Shown: in pieces, positions 56,670 through 64,000 of the stretch
Numbering within the stretch: position 1 is the first letter of the stretch
Layout: every line of letters starts with the position of its first letter
Program-made: the position numbers and the translations under genes
Assembly: GCF_003116095.1 (NCBI RefSeq)
Contig: NZ_LGRA01000021.1
Coordinates: forward strand, 1,060,794-1,124,793
Direction: 5' to 3'
Length of the DNA: 64,000 nt
DNA from: Azospirillum sp. TSO35-2
Lineage (GTDB): Bacteria > Pseudomonadota > Alphaproteobacteria > Azospirillales > Azospirillaceae
The notes under the pieces: model-generated
Database searches by the model: none
What the model saw: only the letters and a program-made list of their open reading frames with translations
Told to the model about the DNA's origin: nothing

Positions 56670-57497
56670 ATGACCCAGGATCGCCTGTCGCAAGACGAAA
56701 TTTTCCAGGCGCTGTGCCGGTTGGCCGACGAAAGCGGCGGCAAGGCCGGTTCGCACGATTTCTTCCGCGCCGTCCACCGGCAGGCGCTCCGCGGCATGGG
56801 GCTGTCGAACGACGCGACGATCGCGGAAACCGGGGAAACCGGCGTGTTGCGCTATGTCCAGTCGGTGATGACCCGCAAGGGACGCCCCGATTTCGTGATC
56901 TTCGACGTCGGCGCCAATGTGGGGACCTACAGCCGGGCGGCGCTCGACGCCTGCGGTCAGGCGAGGGTCTATGCGTTCGAACCGTCGGCGGTCGCCTTCC
57001 GATCGCTGGCCGCAGTCGCGGCGGAGAGGCCGGACCGTCTGTCCGTGTTCAACATCGGGTTTTCCGATCACCGGGCGATCGCCAGTCTGCACGCCGCCGA
57101 CGCCGGTTCCGCCCTGGGCTCGCTCTACGCGCGGCGGATTGCACCGTCCGGCGACGCCTTCCCGGCCAGCGAGACCGTCCGGCTGGAGCGCATCGACGAT
57201 TTCTGCGACGCCAACGGGATCGACCGCATCGACTTCCTGAAGATCGATGTCGAAGGGCACGAGATCGCGGTCCTGAATGGTGCCGCCGACCGGCTCCGCC
57301 GCGGCTGCATCGACATCATCCAGTTCGAGTTCGGCGGCTGCAACATCGATTCACGGAGCTTCCTCCGTGATTTCATCCGCATCCTCGACGGGTACAGCCT
57401 GTGCCGCATCCTGAAGGACGGCCTCTATCAGCTCACGTCCTTCAGCGACCTCGACGAGATCTTCTCGTACCAGAACTTCCTGGCGATCCGCCAATGA
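56670..57497 (+). CDS. FkbM-family methyltransferase
   Basis: A 275-residue class I SAM methyltransferase. DFVIFDVGANVGTYSRAALD is motif I (about 79-98) and VYAFEPSAVAFRSLAAV follows; DRIDFLKIDVEGHEIAVLNGA is the FkbM hallmark (about 188-210). Members methylate sugars, lipids or peptides. Substrate unknown; surface polysaccharide or flagellin glycan are possible from nearby genes. An upstream start 32 codons earlier is not supported by a ribosome site. It converges on panC with 28 bp between stops. Confidence 0.85.
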   Translation: MTQDRLSQDEIFQALCRLADESGGKAGSHDFFRAVHRQALRGMGLSNDATIAETGETGVLRYVQSVMTRKGRPDFVIFDVGANVGTYSRAALDACGQARVYAFEPSAVAFRSLAAVAAERPDRLSVFNIGFSDHRAIASLHAADAGSALGSLYARRIAPSGDAFPASETVRLERIDDFCDANGIDRIDFLKIDVEGHEIAVLNGAADRLRRGCIDIIQFEFGGCNIDSRSFLRDFIRILDGYSLCRILKDGLYQLTSFSDLDEIFSYQNFLAIRQ

Positions 57498-57525
57498 CCG
57501 GCCAGCCGGCTTCCGCGGCCGGGCC

Positions 57526-58407
57526 TCAGCCCGCCGGGATCACCGGGACATTGTCGATCAGGCGGGCCTTGCCCATCCAGGCGGCGGCCAGCAGGCGGGC
57601 CGGGCGGGTCACGCGGGTGACCGGTTCCAGCGTCTCGGCATCGCGCAGCTCGATGTAGTCGATGGTGCCGAACCCGGCCTCGGCGATCCGGCTGCGGGCG
57701 GCGGTCAGGGCGCCGTCGGCCTCGCCGCCTTGGGCCAGCGCCTCGGCCGCCGCGGTCAGGGCGCGGTACAGCTCCGGCGCGCGGGCGCGCTCGCCGGTGC
57801 CGAGATAGGCGTTGCGCGACGACATCGCCAGGCCGTCGGCCTCGCGCACCGTCGGCAGCCCCTCGACCCGGACCGGAATGTCGAGGTCGCGGGTGAAGCG
57901 GCGGATCACCATCAGCTGCTGGTAATCCTTCTCCCCGAACACGGCGACGTCGGGCAGCGCCTGGAGGAACAGCTTGGTGACCACCAGGGCGACACCGCCG
58001 AACATCTGCGGGCGGAAGGTGCCGCACAGCCCCTCCGCCGGGCCGCCGACCGAAATCGCGGTGGCGAAGCCCTCCGGGTACATGGTGCGGACGCCGGGGG
58101 TGTACAGGACATGGCAGCCGGCCGAGGCCAGCTTGGCCGCGTCGCCCGCCTCGTCGCGCGGGTAGCGGTCGAAATCCTCGTGCGGCGCGAACTGGGTCGG
58201 GTTGACGAAGACGGTGGCGATCACCCGGTCGGCCCGCTCACGCGCGCGGCGCACCAGTCCAAGATGCCCCTCGTGCAGCGCCCCCATCGTCGGCACCAGC
58301 GCCACCGTCAGCCCGGCGTCGCGCCACGCCGCGACCTGGGCCCGCAACTCCTCGACCGTGCGAAGGATGGGCAGAGGGCAGGTGGGCTGGGCGGCGGTCG
58401 GCGTCAT
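57526..58407 (-). CDS. panC: Pantothenate synthetase (PanC)
   Basis: PanC joins pantoate and beta-alanine with ATP in the cytoplasm, the last step to vitamin B5. The 293-residue protein has VPTMGALHEGHLGLVRRARE with the HxGH ATP motif (about 47-50), VFVNPTQFAPHEDFDRYPR, VFGEKDYQQLMVIRRF and the second ATP motif AMSSRNAYL. AGGAAA lies 8 bp before the ATG. panB is not adjacent in this window. Confidence 0.95.
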   Translation of the reverse strand: MTPTAAQPTCPLPILRTVEELRAQVAAWRDAGLTVALVPTMGALHEGHLGLVRRARERADRVIATVFVNPTQFAPHEDFDRYPRDEAGDAAKLASAGCHVLYTPGVRTMYPEGFATAISVGGPAEGLCGTFRPQMFGGVALVVTKLFLQALPDVAVFGEKDYQQLMVIRRFTRDLDIPVRVEGLPTVREADGLAMSSRNAYLGTGERARAPELYRALTAAAEALAQGGEADGALTAARSRIAEAGFGTIDYIELRDAETLEPVTRVTRPARLLAAAWMGKARLIDNVPVIPAG

Positions 58408-58598
58408 GGCGTCGTTTCCTGGAAAGAAGGAGACCGGGGCACGGCGGATCCGGCACGGGCGAAACCGCGCGCTGGATAACCCGGCCGACCGTTCCTGTCC
58501 AGAAAAGCTTTCTGCAAGACAGACTGTTGCGGGTGCGACGCCCCGCGCCCGGCGACGGAGCGGGTCGCCCCCTTCTCCGTCGCCGGTCGAACGGCCGC

Positions 58599-58763
58599 TC
58601 AGCGGGTCAGCGTGACGCCGACCAGATAGGCGAGATTGAGCCAGGCGAGCAGCGTCGCCAGGATGACGGTGATCGACGGCGCCACCACCACGGAACCGAC
58701 GATGAGGAGCAGAGCGACGACGAGCAGACCGAGGGCCATCAGGGTAACGCGGGTGTCTTCCAT
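58599..58763 (-). CDS. Small membrane protein, 54 residues
   Basis: From ATG 58763 the product is MEDTRVTLMALGLLVVALLL followed by a second hydrophobic segment (VILATLLAWLNLAYLVGV). GGAAAG lies about 10 bp upstream. The two-helix hairpin with a short polar N-terminus suggests an inner-membrane protein. A longer frame (to 58826) adds a polar, unlikely N-terminus. No family recognised. Confidence 0.55.
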   Translation of the reverse strand: MEDTRVTLMALGLLVVALLLIVGSVVVAPSITVILATLLAWLNLAYLVGVTLTR

Positions 58764-58938
58764 GAGATGCGGCTTTCCAAAGCGGGTGACAGGGAATGCC
58801 CCCATACCTACCGCATTGCACCGCAAACGGGGCTGATCTGCGTCAATCGACCGCGGATTCGCTGAAACATTAGACGATTATATTGCAAGTTTTTCTGTGG
58901 TTCCCACGTCACCGGCTTGAGCCCGTCGGTGCGGCAAC

Positions 58939-58973
58939 AAAAAAGGCTCCGGACCGTGGTCCGAAGCCTTTTT
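58939..58973 (-). terminator. Terminator of tRNA-Val
   Basis: On the - strand, 4 bp after the CCA end of the tRNA, GGCTTCGGACC-ACG-GGTCCGGAGCC-type arms (one mismatch) form a strong hairpin followed by TTTTTT. An A-run on the other side could let it act on both strands. Confidence 0.85.
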
Positions 58974-58977
58974 ATGA

Positions 58978-59052
58978 TGGTGGGCGCGACAGGGATTGAA
59001 CCTGTGACCCTTCGCGTGTGAAGCGAATGCTCTCCCGCTGAGCTACGCGCCC
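58978..59052 (-). tRNA. tRNA-Val (anticodon CAC)
   Basis: Reading the - strand: acceptor GGGCGCG pairs with CGCGCCC, D-stem GCTC-AGCGGGA-GAGC, anticodon stem TTCGC with loop TTCACAC (anticodon CAC, reads GTG), and T-arm ACAGG-TTCAATC-CCTGT. The CCA end is encoded. Total 75 nt. All stems pair fully. Confidence 0.97.
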
Positions 59053-59239
59053 AAACCTTGAAACTCTGTCGCCCGTCGCGCTCCGCCATTGTCCGGCGGA
59101 CCGTCCCGGGAGCGTCGCAGCCGTTTGTCGTCGGCCCCGCCGCTGCGGTGGGCGGGTTTCTACGGCCATAGCCGCTGGGTGTCAAGCGGGAGTTTCATCA
59201 CCATCTAAAAAGAATTCATCGCCTGTCGGAGCCCCGGAC

Positions 59240-60175
59240 GTGACCCTCCCCCGCGCCCTCCACCGCCGCCGCCCCGGTCCCCCTGCGGCGCTCCCACGGC
59301 CCACCCGCAGCCGCGGCCTGACGCTGGCGCTCGCCGTCGGCGGCGGGGCGCTGGCGGCCATGACGGCGCCGGCCATGGCTGCGCCGGTGACGGCGACCTA
59401 CCGGGTGTTCGTCGGCGGCGTCACCGTGCTGGACGTCGACACCACCCTGGACCTGACCGGCGACCGCTATCGGATCACGGTGTCGGCGGTGACCGGCGGC
59501 TACCTTGGCCGCCTGTTCTCCTGGCGCACCGAATCGCAGAGCGACGGCGCCCGCTCCGCCGACGCGCTGCGGCCTGCCCATCACCAGCAGACCAGCGTCT
59601 TCCGCGACGAACCGCGCAACGTGACGCTGTCCTACGACGGTCAGGGTGACGTCACCGCCAGCGTGACCCCGCCGCCGGAACAGGACGACCGCGAGCCGGT
59701 GCCGCCGGATCTGCGGCGCGGCACGCTCGACCCGCTGACCGCGGTGCTCGGCCTGCTGGCCGGTGTCGGCCGGGGCGAGGGCTGCGAACGGACGCTGCCG
59801 GTCTATGACGGGCGCCGACGCTACGACATGGTGTTCTCGGAGGTCGGGCGGCGCATCGTCGACCAGTCGCGCTTTTCGGTGTTCGCCGGGGTCGCCCTGC
59901 AATGCCGGGTGAGCTACCGGCCGGTCGCCGGCTACCCGCGCTCGGCGTCGAGCGGGCGATTCTGGCAGCGCAACGACCGCGCCGAGCGGCCGCCCGTCGA
60001 TCTGTGGCTGGCCCCGGTCGCCGCCGGCGCCCCGCCCCTGCCGGTGCGGCTGGAGACGGAAAGCGACTTCGGCAGCGTCGTGCTTCACCTGACCGGCGTC
60101 ACGCCGCCAGCGGCAGCCCCGCGGCCCGCCGGTCCGCCATCGGAAGCGGTTGCCGGGGCTCCGCCCCGCCGCTGA
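59240..60175 (+). CDS. DUF3108 periplasmic protein
   Basis: A 311-residue protein with a signal peptide (LTLALAVGGGALAAMTAPAMAAP) after a long basic leader, then TATYRVFVGGVTVLDVDTTLDL and GGYLGRLFSWRTESQSDG, typical of the DUF3108 family of exported beta-rich proteins. Function is not known. The GTG at 59240 is taken because the signal sequence needs its basic N-region; ATG 59360 would cut it. The last 77 bp overlap, antisense, the gene ending at 60099. Confidence 0.8.
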   Translation: MTLPRALHRRRPGPPAALPRPTRSRGLTLALAVGGGALAAMTAPAMAAPVTATYRVFVGGVTVLDVDTTLDLTGDRYRITVSAVTGGYLGRLFSWRTESQSDGARSADALRPAHHQQTSVFRDEPRNVTLSYDGQGDVTASVTPPPEQDDREPVPPDLRRGTLDPLTAVLGLLAGVGRGEGCERTLPVYDGRRRYDMVFSEVGRRIVDQSRFSVFAGVALQCRVSYRPVAGYPRSASSGRFWQRNDRAERPPVDLWLAPVAAGAPPLPVRLETESDFGSVVLHLTGVTPPAAAPRPAGPPSEAVAGAPPRR

Positions 60176-60389
60176 GCGGAGCGGCGGCGGTCGTGGCGCC
60201 ATCGGTGACCGACCGGGTATCGAGAATCTGGTCGCACACCCCGATGCCGGCCCGCTGGGCGGCGTCGGTCAGCGTCTTGACCGACGGCCACAGAATACGG
60301 CCATCCAGCTCCAGCAGCGCGCCGCCCAGAAGCGCCGCGTAGCCGCCCAGCTTCCCCATATGAACGATGCGAACCATGCGAGGGGCCAT
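60099..60389 (-). CDS. Hypothetical protein, 96 residues
   Basis: ATG 60389 follows a good AGGAA ribosome site by about 8-9 bp. The first 60 residues look like a real small protein (VRIVHMGKLGGYAALLGGALLELDGRILWPS, then DAAQRAGIGVCDQILDT); the rest is Ala/Pro-rich and lies over the convergent DUF3108 gene end. No family recognised. A shorter, real protein with a read-through-like tail cannot be excluded. Confidence 0.45.
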   Translation of the reverse strand: MAPRMVRIVHMGKLGGYAALLGGALLELDGRILWPSVKTLTDAAQRAGIGVCDQILDTRSVTDGATTAAAPLSGGAEPRQPLPMADRRAAGLPLAA

Positions 60390-60755
60390 GGTGGGGTTCC
60401 TTCCCATTGGGGGCCGCCGTCATGCGACGGGGACGGTGGCGCAAGGCGCCGCCGTCCCGTTCGCACCCGACAGGTTCTTGTTTGGTTGTTTTGCCTGCCG
60501 GACGCGAACACCGTCAGCAGCAGGAGCATGGCGGTGAAGGCCAGCGGATCGGCCGTCAAAGCGCTGCCCTGCATCATGGCGCGTCCTCCCGGATCGGCGT
60601 CGTGTCCTGCGGCGTTCCGCAAACGACCCCACCAGCCTAGGGGCTTCCCGCAATCCCGTCGCCCGTCCGGAAGGATAGCCCCTTTGTCCAAAGGGATAGT
60701 ATCTGCGTATGCAACCATCCGCCACCCGCGCAACAGCCGGGACGTGGCCCCGGGA
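60390..60755. other. Gap between gph and the hypothetical gene
   Basis: No firm gene. On the - strand an ATG at 60577 has a good GGGAGG ribosome site 7 bp upstream and opens with a hydrophobic stretch (DPLAFTAMLLLLTVFASG), then degrades into Arg/Trp-rich sequence that overlaps the next gene out of frame. It could be a small membrane peptide or chance. Near 60670-60700, GGGATAGTATCTGCG is AT-richer and may hold a promoter. Confidence 0.4.
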
Positions 60756-61445
60756 TCAGCCCCCGGCGGCCAGCCGGACCAACCCGTCGGGCAGGTCGGC
60801 GAAATGGTCCAGCACGAGATCGGCGCCCAGCTCGGCGACCGGCATGCGGGGATAGCCATAGCTCATCGCGACCACCGGCACCCCCGCCGCCCGCGCCGCC
60901 TTCACGTCGTTGGCGTTGTCACCGATCATCGCCGCGTGCTGGGCCGCCTGGTCCCCGGCCACGCCCAGCCGGTCCAGCACCCAGGTCAGGTGGCGGCCGT
61001 CCGGCTTTTTCACCGGCAGCGTGTCGCCGCCGGCCACCGCGCCGAACAACGGCTCCAGCCCCAGCAGGCCCAGCAGCTTCCGGGTGATCCGCTCCGGCTT
61101 GTTGGTGCACAGGCCAAGCCGCACCCCACGGTCGGACAGGGCGGCCAGCGTCTCCGCCACGTCGGGATAGAGCACCGGCCGCTCGTCGTCGTCGTAATAG
61201 GTGTCGAGGTAATGGCGCAGCACCGGTTCCACCGCGTCGTCGGTCAGCGGCGCGCCGCTTGCGGCGAAGGCTTGGCGGACCAGCATCGCCGACCCGTCGC
61301 CGACCATCGTCCGCACCTGCGCCTCGGTCAGCGGCGGGCGGTCGAATTCGGCGAGCGTGCGATTCAGCACGCGGGTCATGTCGGGCGCGCTGTCGATCAG
61401 CGTTCCATCCAGGTCGAAGACGAGCGCCGAAAAGGGAAACGGCAT
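60756..61445 (-). CDS. gph: Phosphoglycolate phosphatase (HAD superfamily)
   Basis: A 229-residue cytoplasmic HAD hydrolase that removes phosphate from 2-phosphoglycolate. Motif I is LVFDLDGTLIDSAPDM (catalytic Asp near residue 11), motif II lies in LGLCTNKPERI, the conserved Lys in LPVKKPDGRHL, and motif IV in MIGDNANDVKAARAAG. The C1 cap domain (about 20-85) is of Gph type. GGGG lies upstream of ATG 61445. It is divergent from the BLUF-like gene. Confidence 0.9.
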   Translation of the reverse strand: MPFPFSALVFDLDGTLIDSAPDMTRVLNRTLAEFDRPPLTEAQVRTMVGDGSAMLVRQAFAASGAPLTDDAVEPVLRHYLDTYYDDDERPVLYPDVAETLAALSDRGVRLGLCTNKPERITRKLLGLLGLEPLFGAVAGGDTLPVKKPDGRHLTWVLDRLGVAGDQAAQHAAMIGDNANDVKAARAAGVPVVAMSYGYPRMPVAELGADLVLDHFADLPDGLVRLAAGG

Positions 61446-62133
61446 GAAAAGCCCCGCAATCTGCAATCGGTTCGTTGATGCCCCGTCGATAACACGGCCG
61501 GGCCCACGGGCGGAACCCCGGGGGGCGTCGGCCCGGGCCGCCAGGGCCTGCGGCGCAAGGATGCCGGCCGGCACCCGACGGTTCGCGCAATGGGCGATAG
61601 GCCACCCCGCCCCCGGGTCGTCCACATTCCGAGCCATCCACGATGAAAAGCTGTAGATAGTCGAGGATATGGAGGCAACCGGCTCACGGCCGGGCAGCAA
61701 TCCAGGCGATCGACGCAATGCCATCAAAGAGCACTCCGACAACACTGGAGAGCGATTTGTTCAATCCGGTTGAGCGGACACAAGCATGGCGTCCGCACCC
61801 CGGCCCGAAAAACCCGCAAAACTTGAGACTCCGAGAGCATTATTGCGGAGGAAGATTCCAGTACTAAGGCAATCGGCTCCTCTCTGCGCCCTTCGGGGAA
61901 ACATCTGGAATGGTTTCAACTTTCACACCCGCCTCTCGCCCAACTGCGCCAAAACTCAACCAAGTTCTCATCATAACCAAAGCATTACCCAACTCAGGTG
62001 TTGCAGCGCAAATTGTTTCAGGAATGAAATTTTCCGCTTCAGTTTGTCTGATGACTTAAAGAATGATTCTAAATACACTATCCTATGTTGCATTATAACA
62101 GAAAAACAGATGCGAGGACGGGGAGAGCGCTTC
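61446..62133. other. AT-rich intergenic region before the BLUF-like gene
   Basis: 688 bp. The first part is GC-rich (61490-61630), then from about 61840 base composition drops strongly to AT-rich until about 62110. No supported gene: the BLUF frame is open through it, but the product would be Cys/Asn-rich and unlike the family. AT-rich promoter-like stretches occur near 62060-62100 (ATTATAAC). The composition suggests foreign DNA or a silenced regulatory region. Confidence 0.6.
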
Positions 62134-62628
62134 ATGCTGAGAATCATCTTCCGAAGCGAGGTAACGTCATTACTGTCCTACACTGACATTCAAAAGATTT
62201 GTCTGGCGTCCGCACGAAACAACAGGAAGTTCAATGTGACGGGTTACATGGTGGAATGCGGAGGCGTGTTTGTCGAATGCCTGGAAGGCCCGCCGGAAAA
62301 CGTGAAATCCACCATGAAGGTGATCGAATCCGATCGCAGGCACCACAACATCGCCACACTGCTCCATCACAGGACGTCCCACCGCCGTGCGTTCGGCGTC
62401 TGGTCGATGAACGTGATGTTCCTGGATGACCAACTCCTTTGGCAGAGAGCGATCGGCTCCGTCCATGCCTACGACCGCTTTCTGGAATATTCCCGCGACC
62501 CGGCCTTCTCGATCGGCGTGCTCGCGCGCGCCTACCGGCATGCCTGCGCCGTGTTGCGGGTCGATCCCGCCGCCCCAACCGCGTCGAGGGGCAAGATACC
62601 TCGCCTCAAACAGATGCTGAGGGATTGA
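62134..62628 (+). CDS. Degenerate BLUF-domain protein
   Basis: A 164-residue protein. Residues 1-95 align to BLUF (blue light using FAD): LRIIFRSEVTSLLS, ARNNRKFNVTGYMVECGGVFVECLEGPPENV, SDRRHHNIATLL and VWSMNV. The flavin-contact Asn30 is kept (AppA N45), but Phe6 replaces the photoactive Tyr (Y21) and Glu48 replaces the key Gln (Q63). Normal BLUF photochemistry should therefore be lost or changed. The C-terminal helices (about 98-164) are of the short-BLUF type. GGGGAG at 62120-62125 fixes ATG 62134. It lies alone between gph and glmU. Confidence 0.85.
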   Translation: MLRIIFRSEVTSLLSYTDIQKICLASARNNRKFNVTGYMVECGGVFVECLEGPPENVKSTMKVIESDRRHHNIATLLHHRTSHRRAFGVWSMNVMFLDDQLLWQRAIGSVHAYDRFLEYSRDPAFSIGVLARAYRHACAVLRVDPAAPTASRGKIPRLKQMLRD

Positions 62629-62995
62629 CCCCGCGCCGCCGCAAGGCCGGGACGGAACCGGACCGCGCCGCGCCACTGCGGACGGGCCGAACGGCCGAAT
62701 TGACGGCGCGGGGAGGAACCACCACCTGCGTCACCGGGGCCGACCAACCCGGCTTCTGGAAAACCCGAGAGAAATCAGCGAACAAACCATTGTGATCACT
62801 CATTTATTGCAGACCGACACAAAAGTTGACTTGGGCTTCTTCGGCGTGCTGTGGCACACCACTCCCGGACTTCCCGACGTTGCGGCGCATTCTCCCCAAG
62901 AAGCCTCGCACGGCGGCACAGTGATGTCTTAACCTCATACCGGCTCCAGTCCCGCACACCGCCCCCTTCGCCCAGGCCCGACCAGGAAGACCCCC
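62629..62995. other. Intergenic region before glmU
   Basis: 367 bp without a supported gene. GC-rich up to about 62740, then AT-richer. GTGATCAC (62791-62798) is an 8-bp palindrome, and TTGACT near 62827 could be a -35 box, but no good -10 follows at normal distance. It probably contains the glmU promoter. Confidence 0.5.
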
Positions 62996-64000
62996 ATGGC
63001 CCACCATTCGGCCCCCAGCCATACGGCGCATCGCCCGCTCGCCTGCGTGATCCTTGCCGCCGGCAAGGGCACCCGCATGAAATCCGACCTGCCCAAGGTG
63101 CTGCACCGGGTGGCCGGCCGGCCGATGGTCGGGCATGTGCTGGCCGCGGTGAAGGCGCTCGACCCCGACCATGTCGTGGTGGTGGTCGGTCCCGGCATGG
63201 ACAGCGTGGCGGCGGCGGTCGCCCCCTACCCCACCGCGGTCCAGCACGAGCAGCGCGGCACCGCCGACGCCGTCCGCGCCGCCTTCGGCCTGCTGGAGGG
63301 CTTCACCGGCGACGTCGTCGTGCTCTATGGCGACACGCCGCTGGTCACCCCCGACACGTTGCGCGCCCTGGTCCAGGCCCGGCGTCAGGCGGCCGACCCG
63401 GCGGTGGTGGTGCTGGGTATGCGGCCCGACGATCCCGGCGCGTACGGCCGCCTGATCCTGAACGCCCGCGGCGGCCTGGAGAAGATCGTCGAGTATCTCG
63501 ACGCCAGCGCGGAGGAGCGCGCGGTCACCCTGTGCAACGCCGGCCTGATGGCGTTCGACGGTGCCCGCATGGTCGAGCTGATCGGCCGCATCGGCAACGA
63601 GAACGCCAAGAGCGAGTATTACCTGACCGACGTCGTGCAGATCGCGCGGCGCGCCGGCATGGCGTGCTCGGTGGTGGAGGCCGCCCCGGCCGAGGTGGTC
63701 GGCGTCAACTCCCGCGCCGAACTGGCGGAGGTCGAGCGGCTGATGCAGCGCCGCCTGCGCAAGGCGGCGATGGACAACGGCGCCACCCTGATCGACCCCG
63801 ACAGCACCTTCTTCAGCGTCGACACCCGGCTGGGCCGCGACGTGGTGGTCGGCCCCGGCGTGTTCTTCGCCGGCGGCGTCACGGTGGGCGACCGGGTGGA
63901 GATCAAGCCCTATTGCCATCTGGAAGGGGTGCGCATCGACAGCGGCGCCGTCATCGGCCCCTACGCCCGCCTGCGCCCGGGGGCGGAGATCGGCCCTGAC
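62996..64000 (+). CDS. glmU: Bifunctional GlmU, N-acetylglucosamine-1-phosphate uridyltransferase/acetyltransferase (3' end outside window)
   Basis: GlmU makes UDP-N-acetylglucosamine for cell wall and LPS. The first 335 residues are visible: pyrophosphorylase motif LAAGKGTRMKSDLPKVLH (about 20-37), QHEQRGTADAVRAAFG, VLYGDTPLV and KSEYYLTDVV, then the start of the left-handed beta-helix acetyltransferase domain (VGPGVFFAGGVTVGDRVEIKPY from about 285). AGGAAG precedes ATG 62996. The gene runs off the window after the first hexapeptide coils, so the acetyltransferase active site is not seen. UDP-GlcNAc also serves the exopolysaccharide and flagellar glycosylation genes nearby. Confidence 0.95.
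   Translation, partial: MAHHSAPSHTAHRPLACVILAAGKGTRMKSDLPKVLHRVAGRPMVGHVLAAVKALDPDHVVVVVGPGMDSVAAAVAPYPTAVQHEQRGTADAVRAAFGLLEGFTGDVVVLYGDTPLVTPDTLRALVQARRQAADPAVVVLGMRPDDPGAYGRLILNARGGLEKIVEYLDASAEERAVTLCNAGLMAFDGARMVELIGRIGNENAKSEYYLTDVVQIARRAGMACSVVEAAPAEVVGVNSRAELAEVERLMQRRLRKAAMDNGATLIDPDSTFFSVDTRLGRDVVVGPGVFFAGGVTVGDRVEIKPYCHLEGVRIDSGAVIGPYARLRPGAEIGPD

Noticed and set aside
61786..62133. 116-residue N-terminal extension of the BLUF-like protein
   Set aside because: The extension is Cys/Asn/Ser-rich and AT-rich, and a strong GGGGAG site precedes the ATG at 62134, where BLUF homology begins.

Overview
The window is GC-rich, densely coded bacterial chromosome or chromid. Gene content points to a free-living alphaproteobacterium close to Azospirillum (Rhodospirillales). 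The pointers are flagellar genes, a fruBKA fructose phosphotransferase operon with its own LacI-type regulator, a large exopolysaccharide cluster, and a complete nine-gene N-type (Na+-dependent type) ATPase operon. The genus is inferred from gene content; no marker gene in the window proves it. I saw no insertion sequence, phage gene or CRISPR array.

Layout. 1-7204: flagellar filament genes on the + strand (a FlgN-like end, flgK, flgL, a short flagellin, fliD, fliS), running into an ECF sigma factor that overlaps fliS and a small partner. 7208-10009 (-): a TPR/glycosyltransferase protein, probably for flagellin glycosylation, and a small hypothetical. 10148-16820: fruB-fruK-fruA divergent from fruR, with two Cra/FruR-like operators between them. 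17370-34101: exopolysaccharide cluster with flippase, six glycosyltransferase genes (one fused to a methyltransferase), a Wzc-like chain-length/ATPase protein, an O-antigen-ligase-type polymerase, a Tat-exported beta-helix protein and one large unrecognised protein. 34453-38757: a 930-residue protein with two carbohydrate-binding modules and an unassigned hydrolase-like domain, then a LuxR-type regulator with a degenerate receiver domain. Long, AT-richer leaders precede three of these units.

38846-45926: an EamA exporter, an SbmA/YddA-type ABC exporter, a LysR regulator with a perfect inverted-repeat operator, a ThDP-dependent enzyme and an ALDH7-type aldehyde dehydrogenase. 46029-56474: a degenerate EAL-domain protein, a MotA/MotB stator pair, the N-ATPase operon atpDCQRBEFAG and, on the opposite strand, fliL. 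This places flagellar motor genes on both sides of an ion-pumping ATPase. 56670-64000: FkbM methyltransferase, panC, a small membrane protein, tRNA-Val(CAC), a DUF3108 protein, gph, a BLUF-like protein that has lost two key photochemical residues and lies in an AT-rich pocket, and the 5' part of glmU, cut by the window end.

The most unusual items are the degenerate BLUF protein, the motor/N-ATPase neighbourhood, the duplicated-module exopolysaccharide hydrolase candidate, the 710-residue unknown in the polysaccharide operon, and the clean operator architectures at fruBKA/fruR and at the LysR/ThDP locus.
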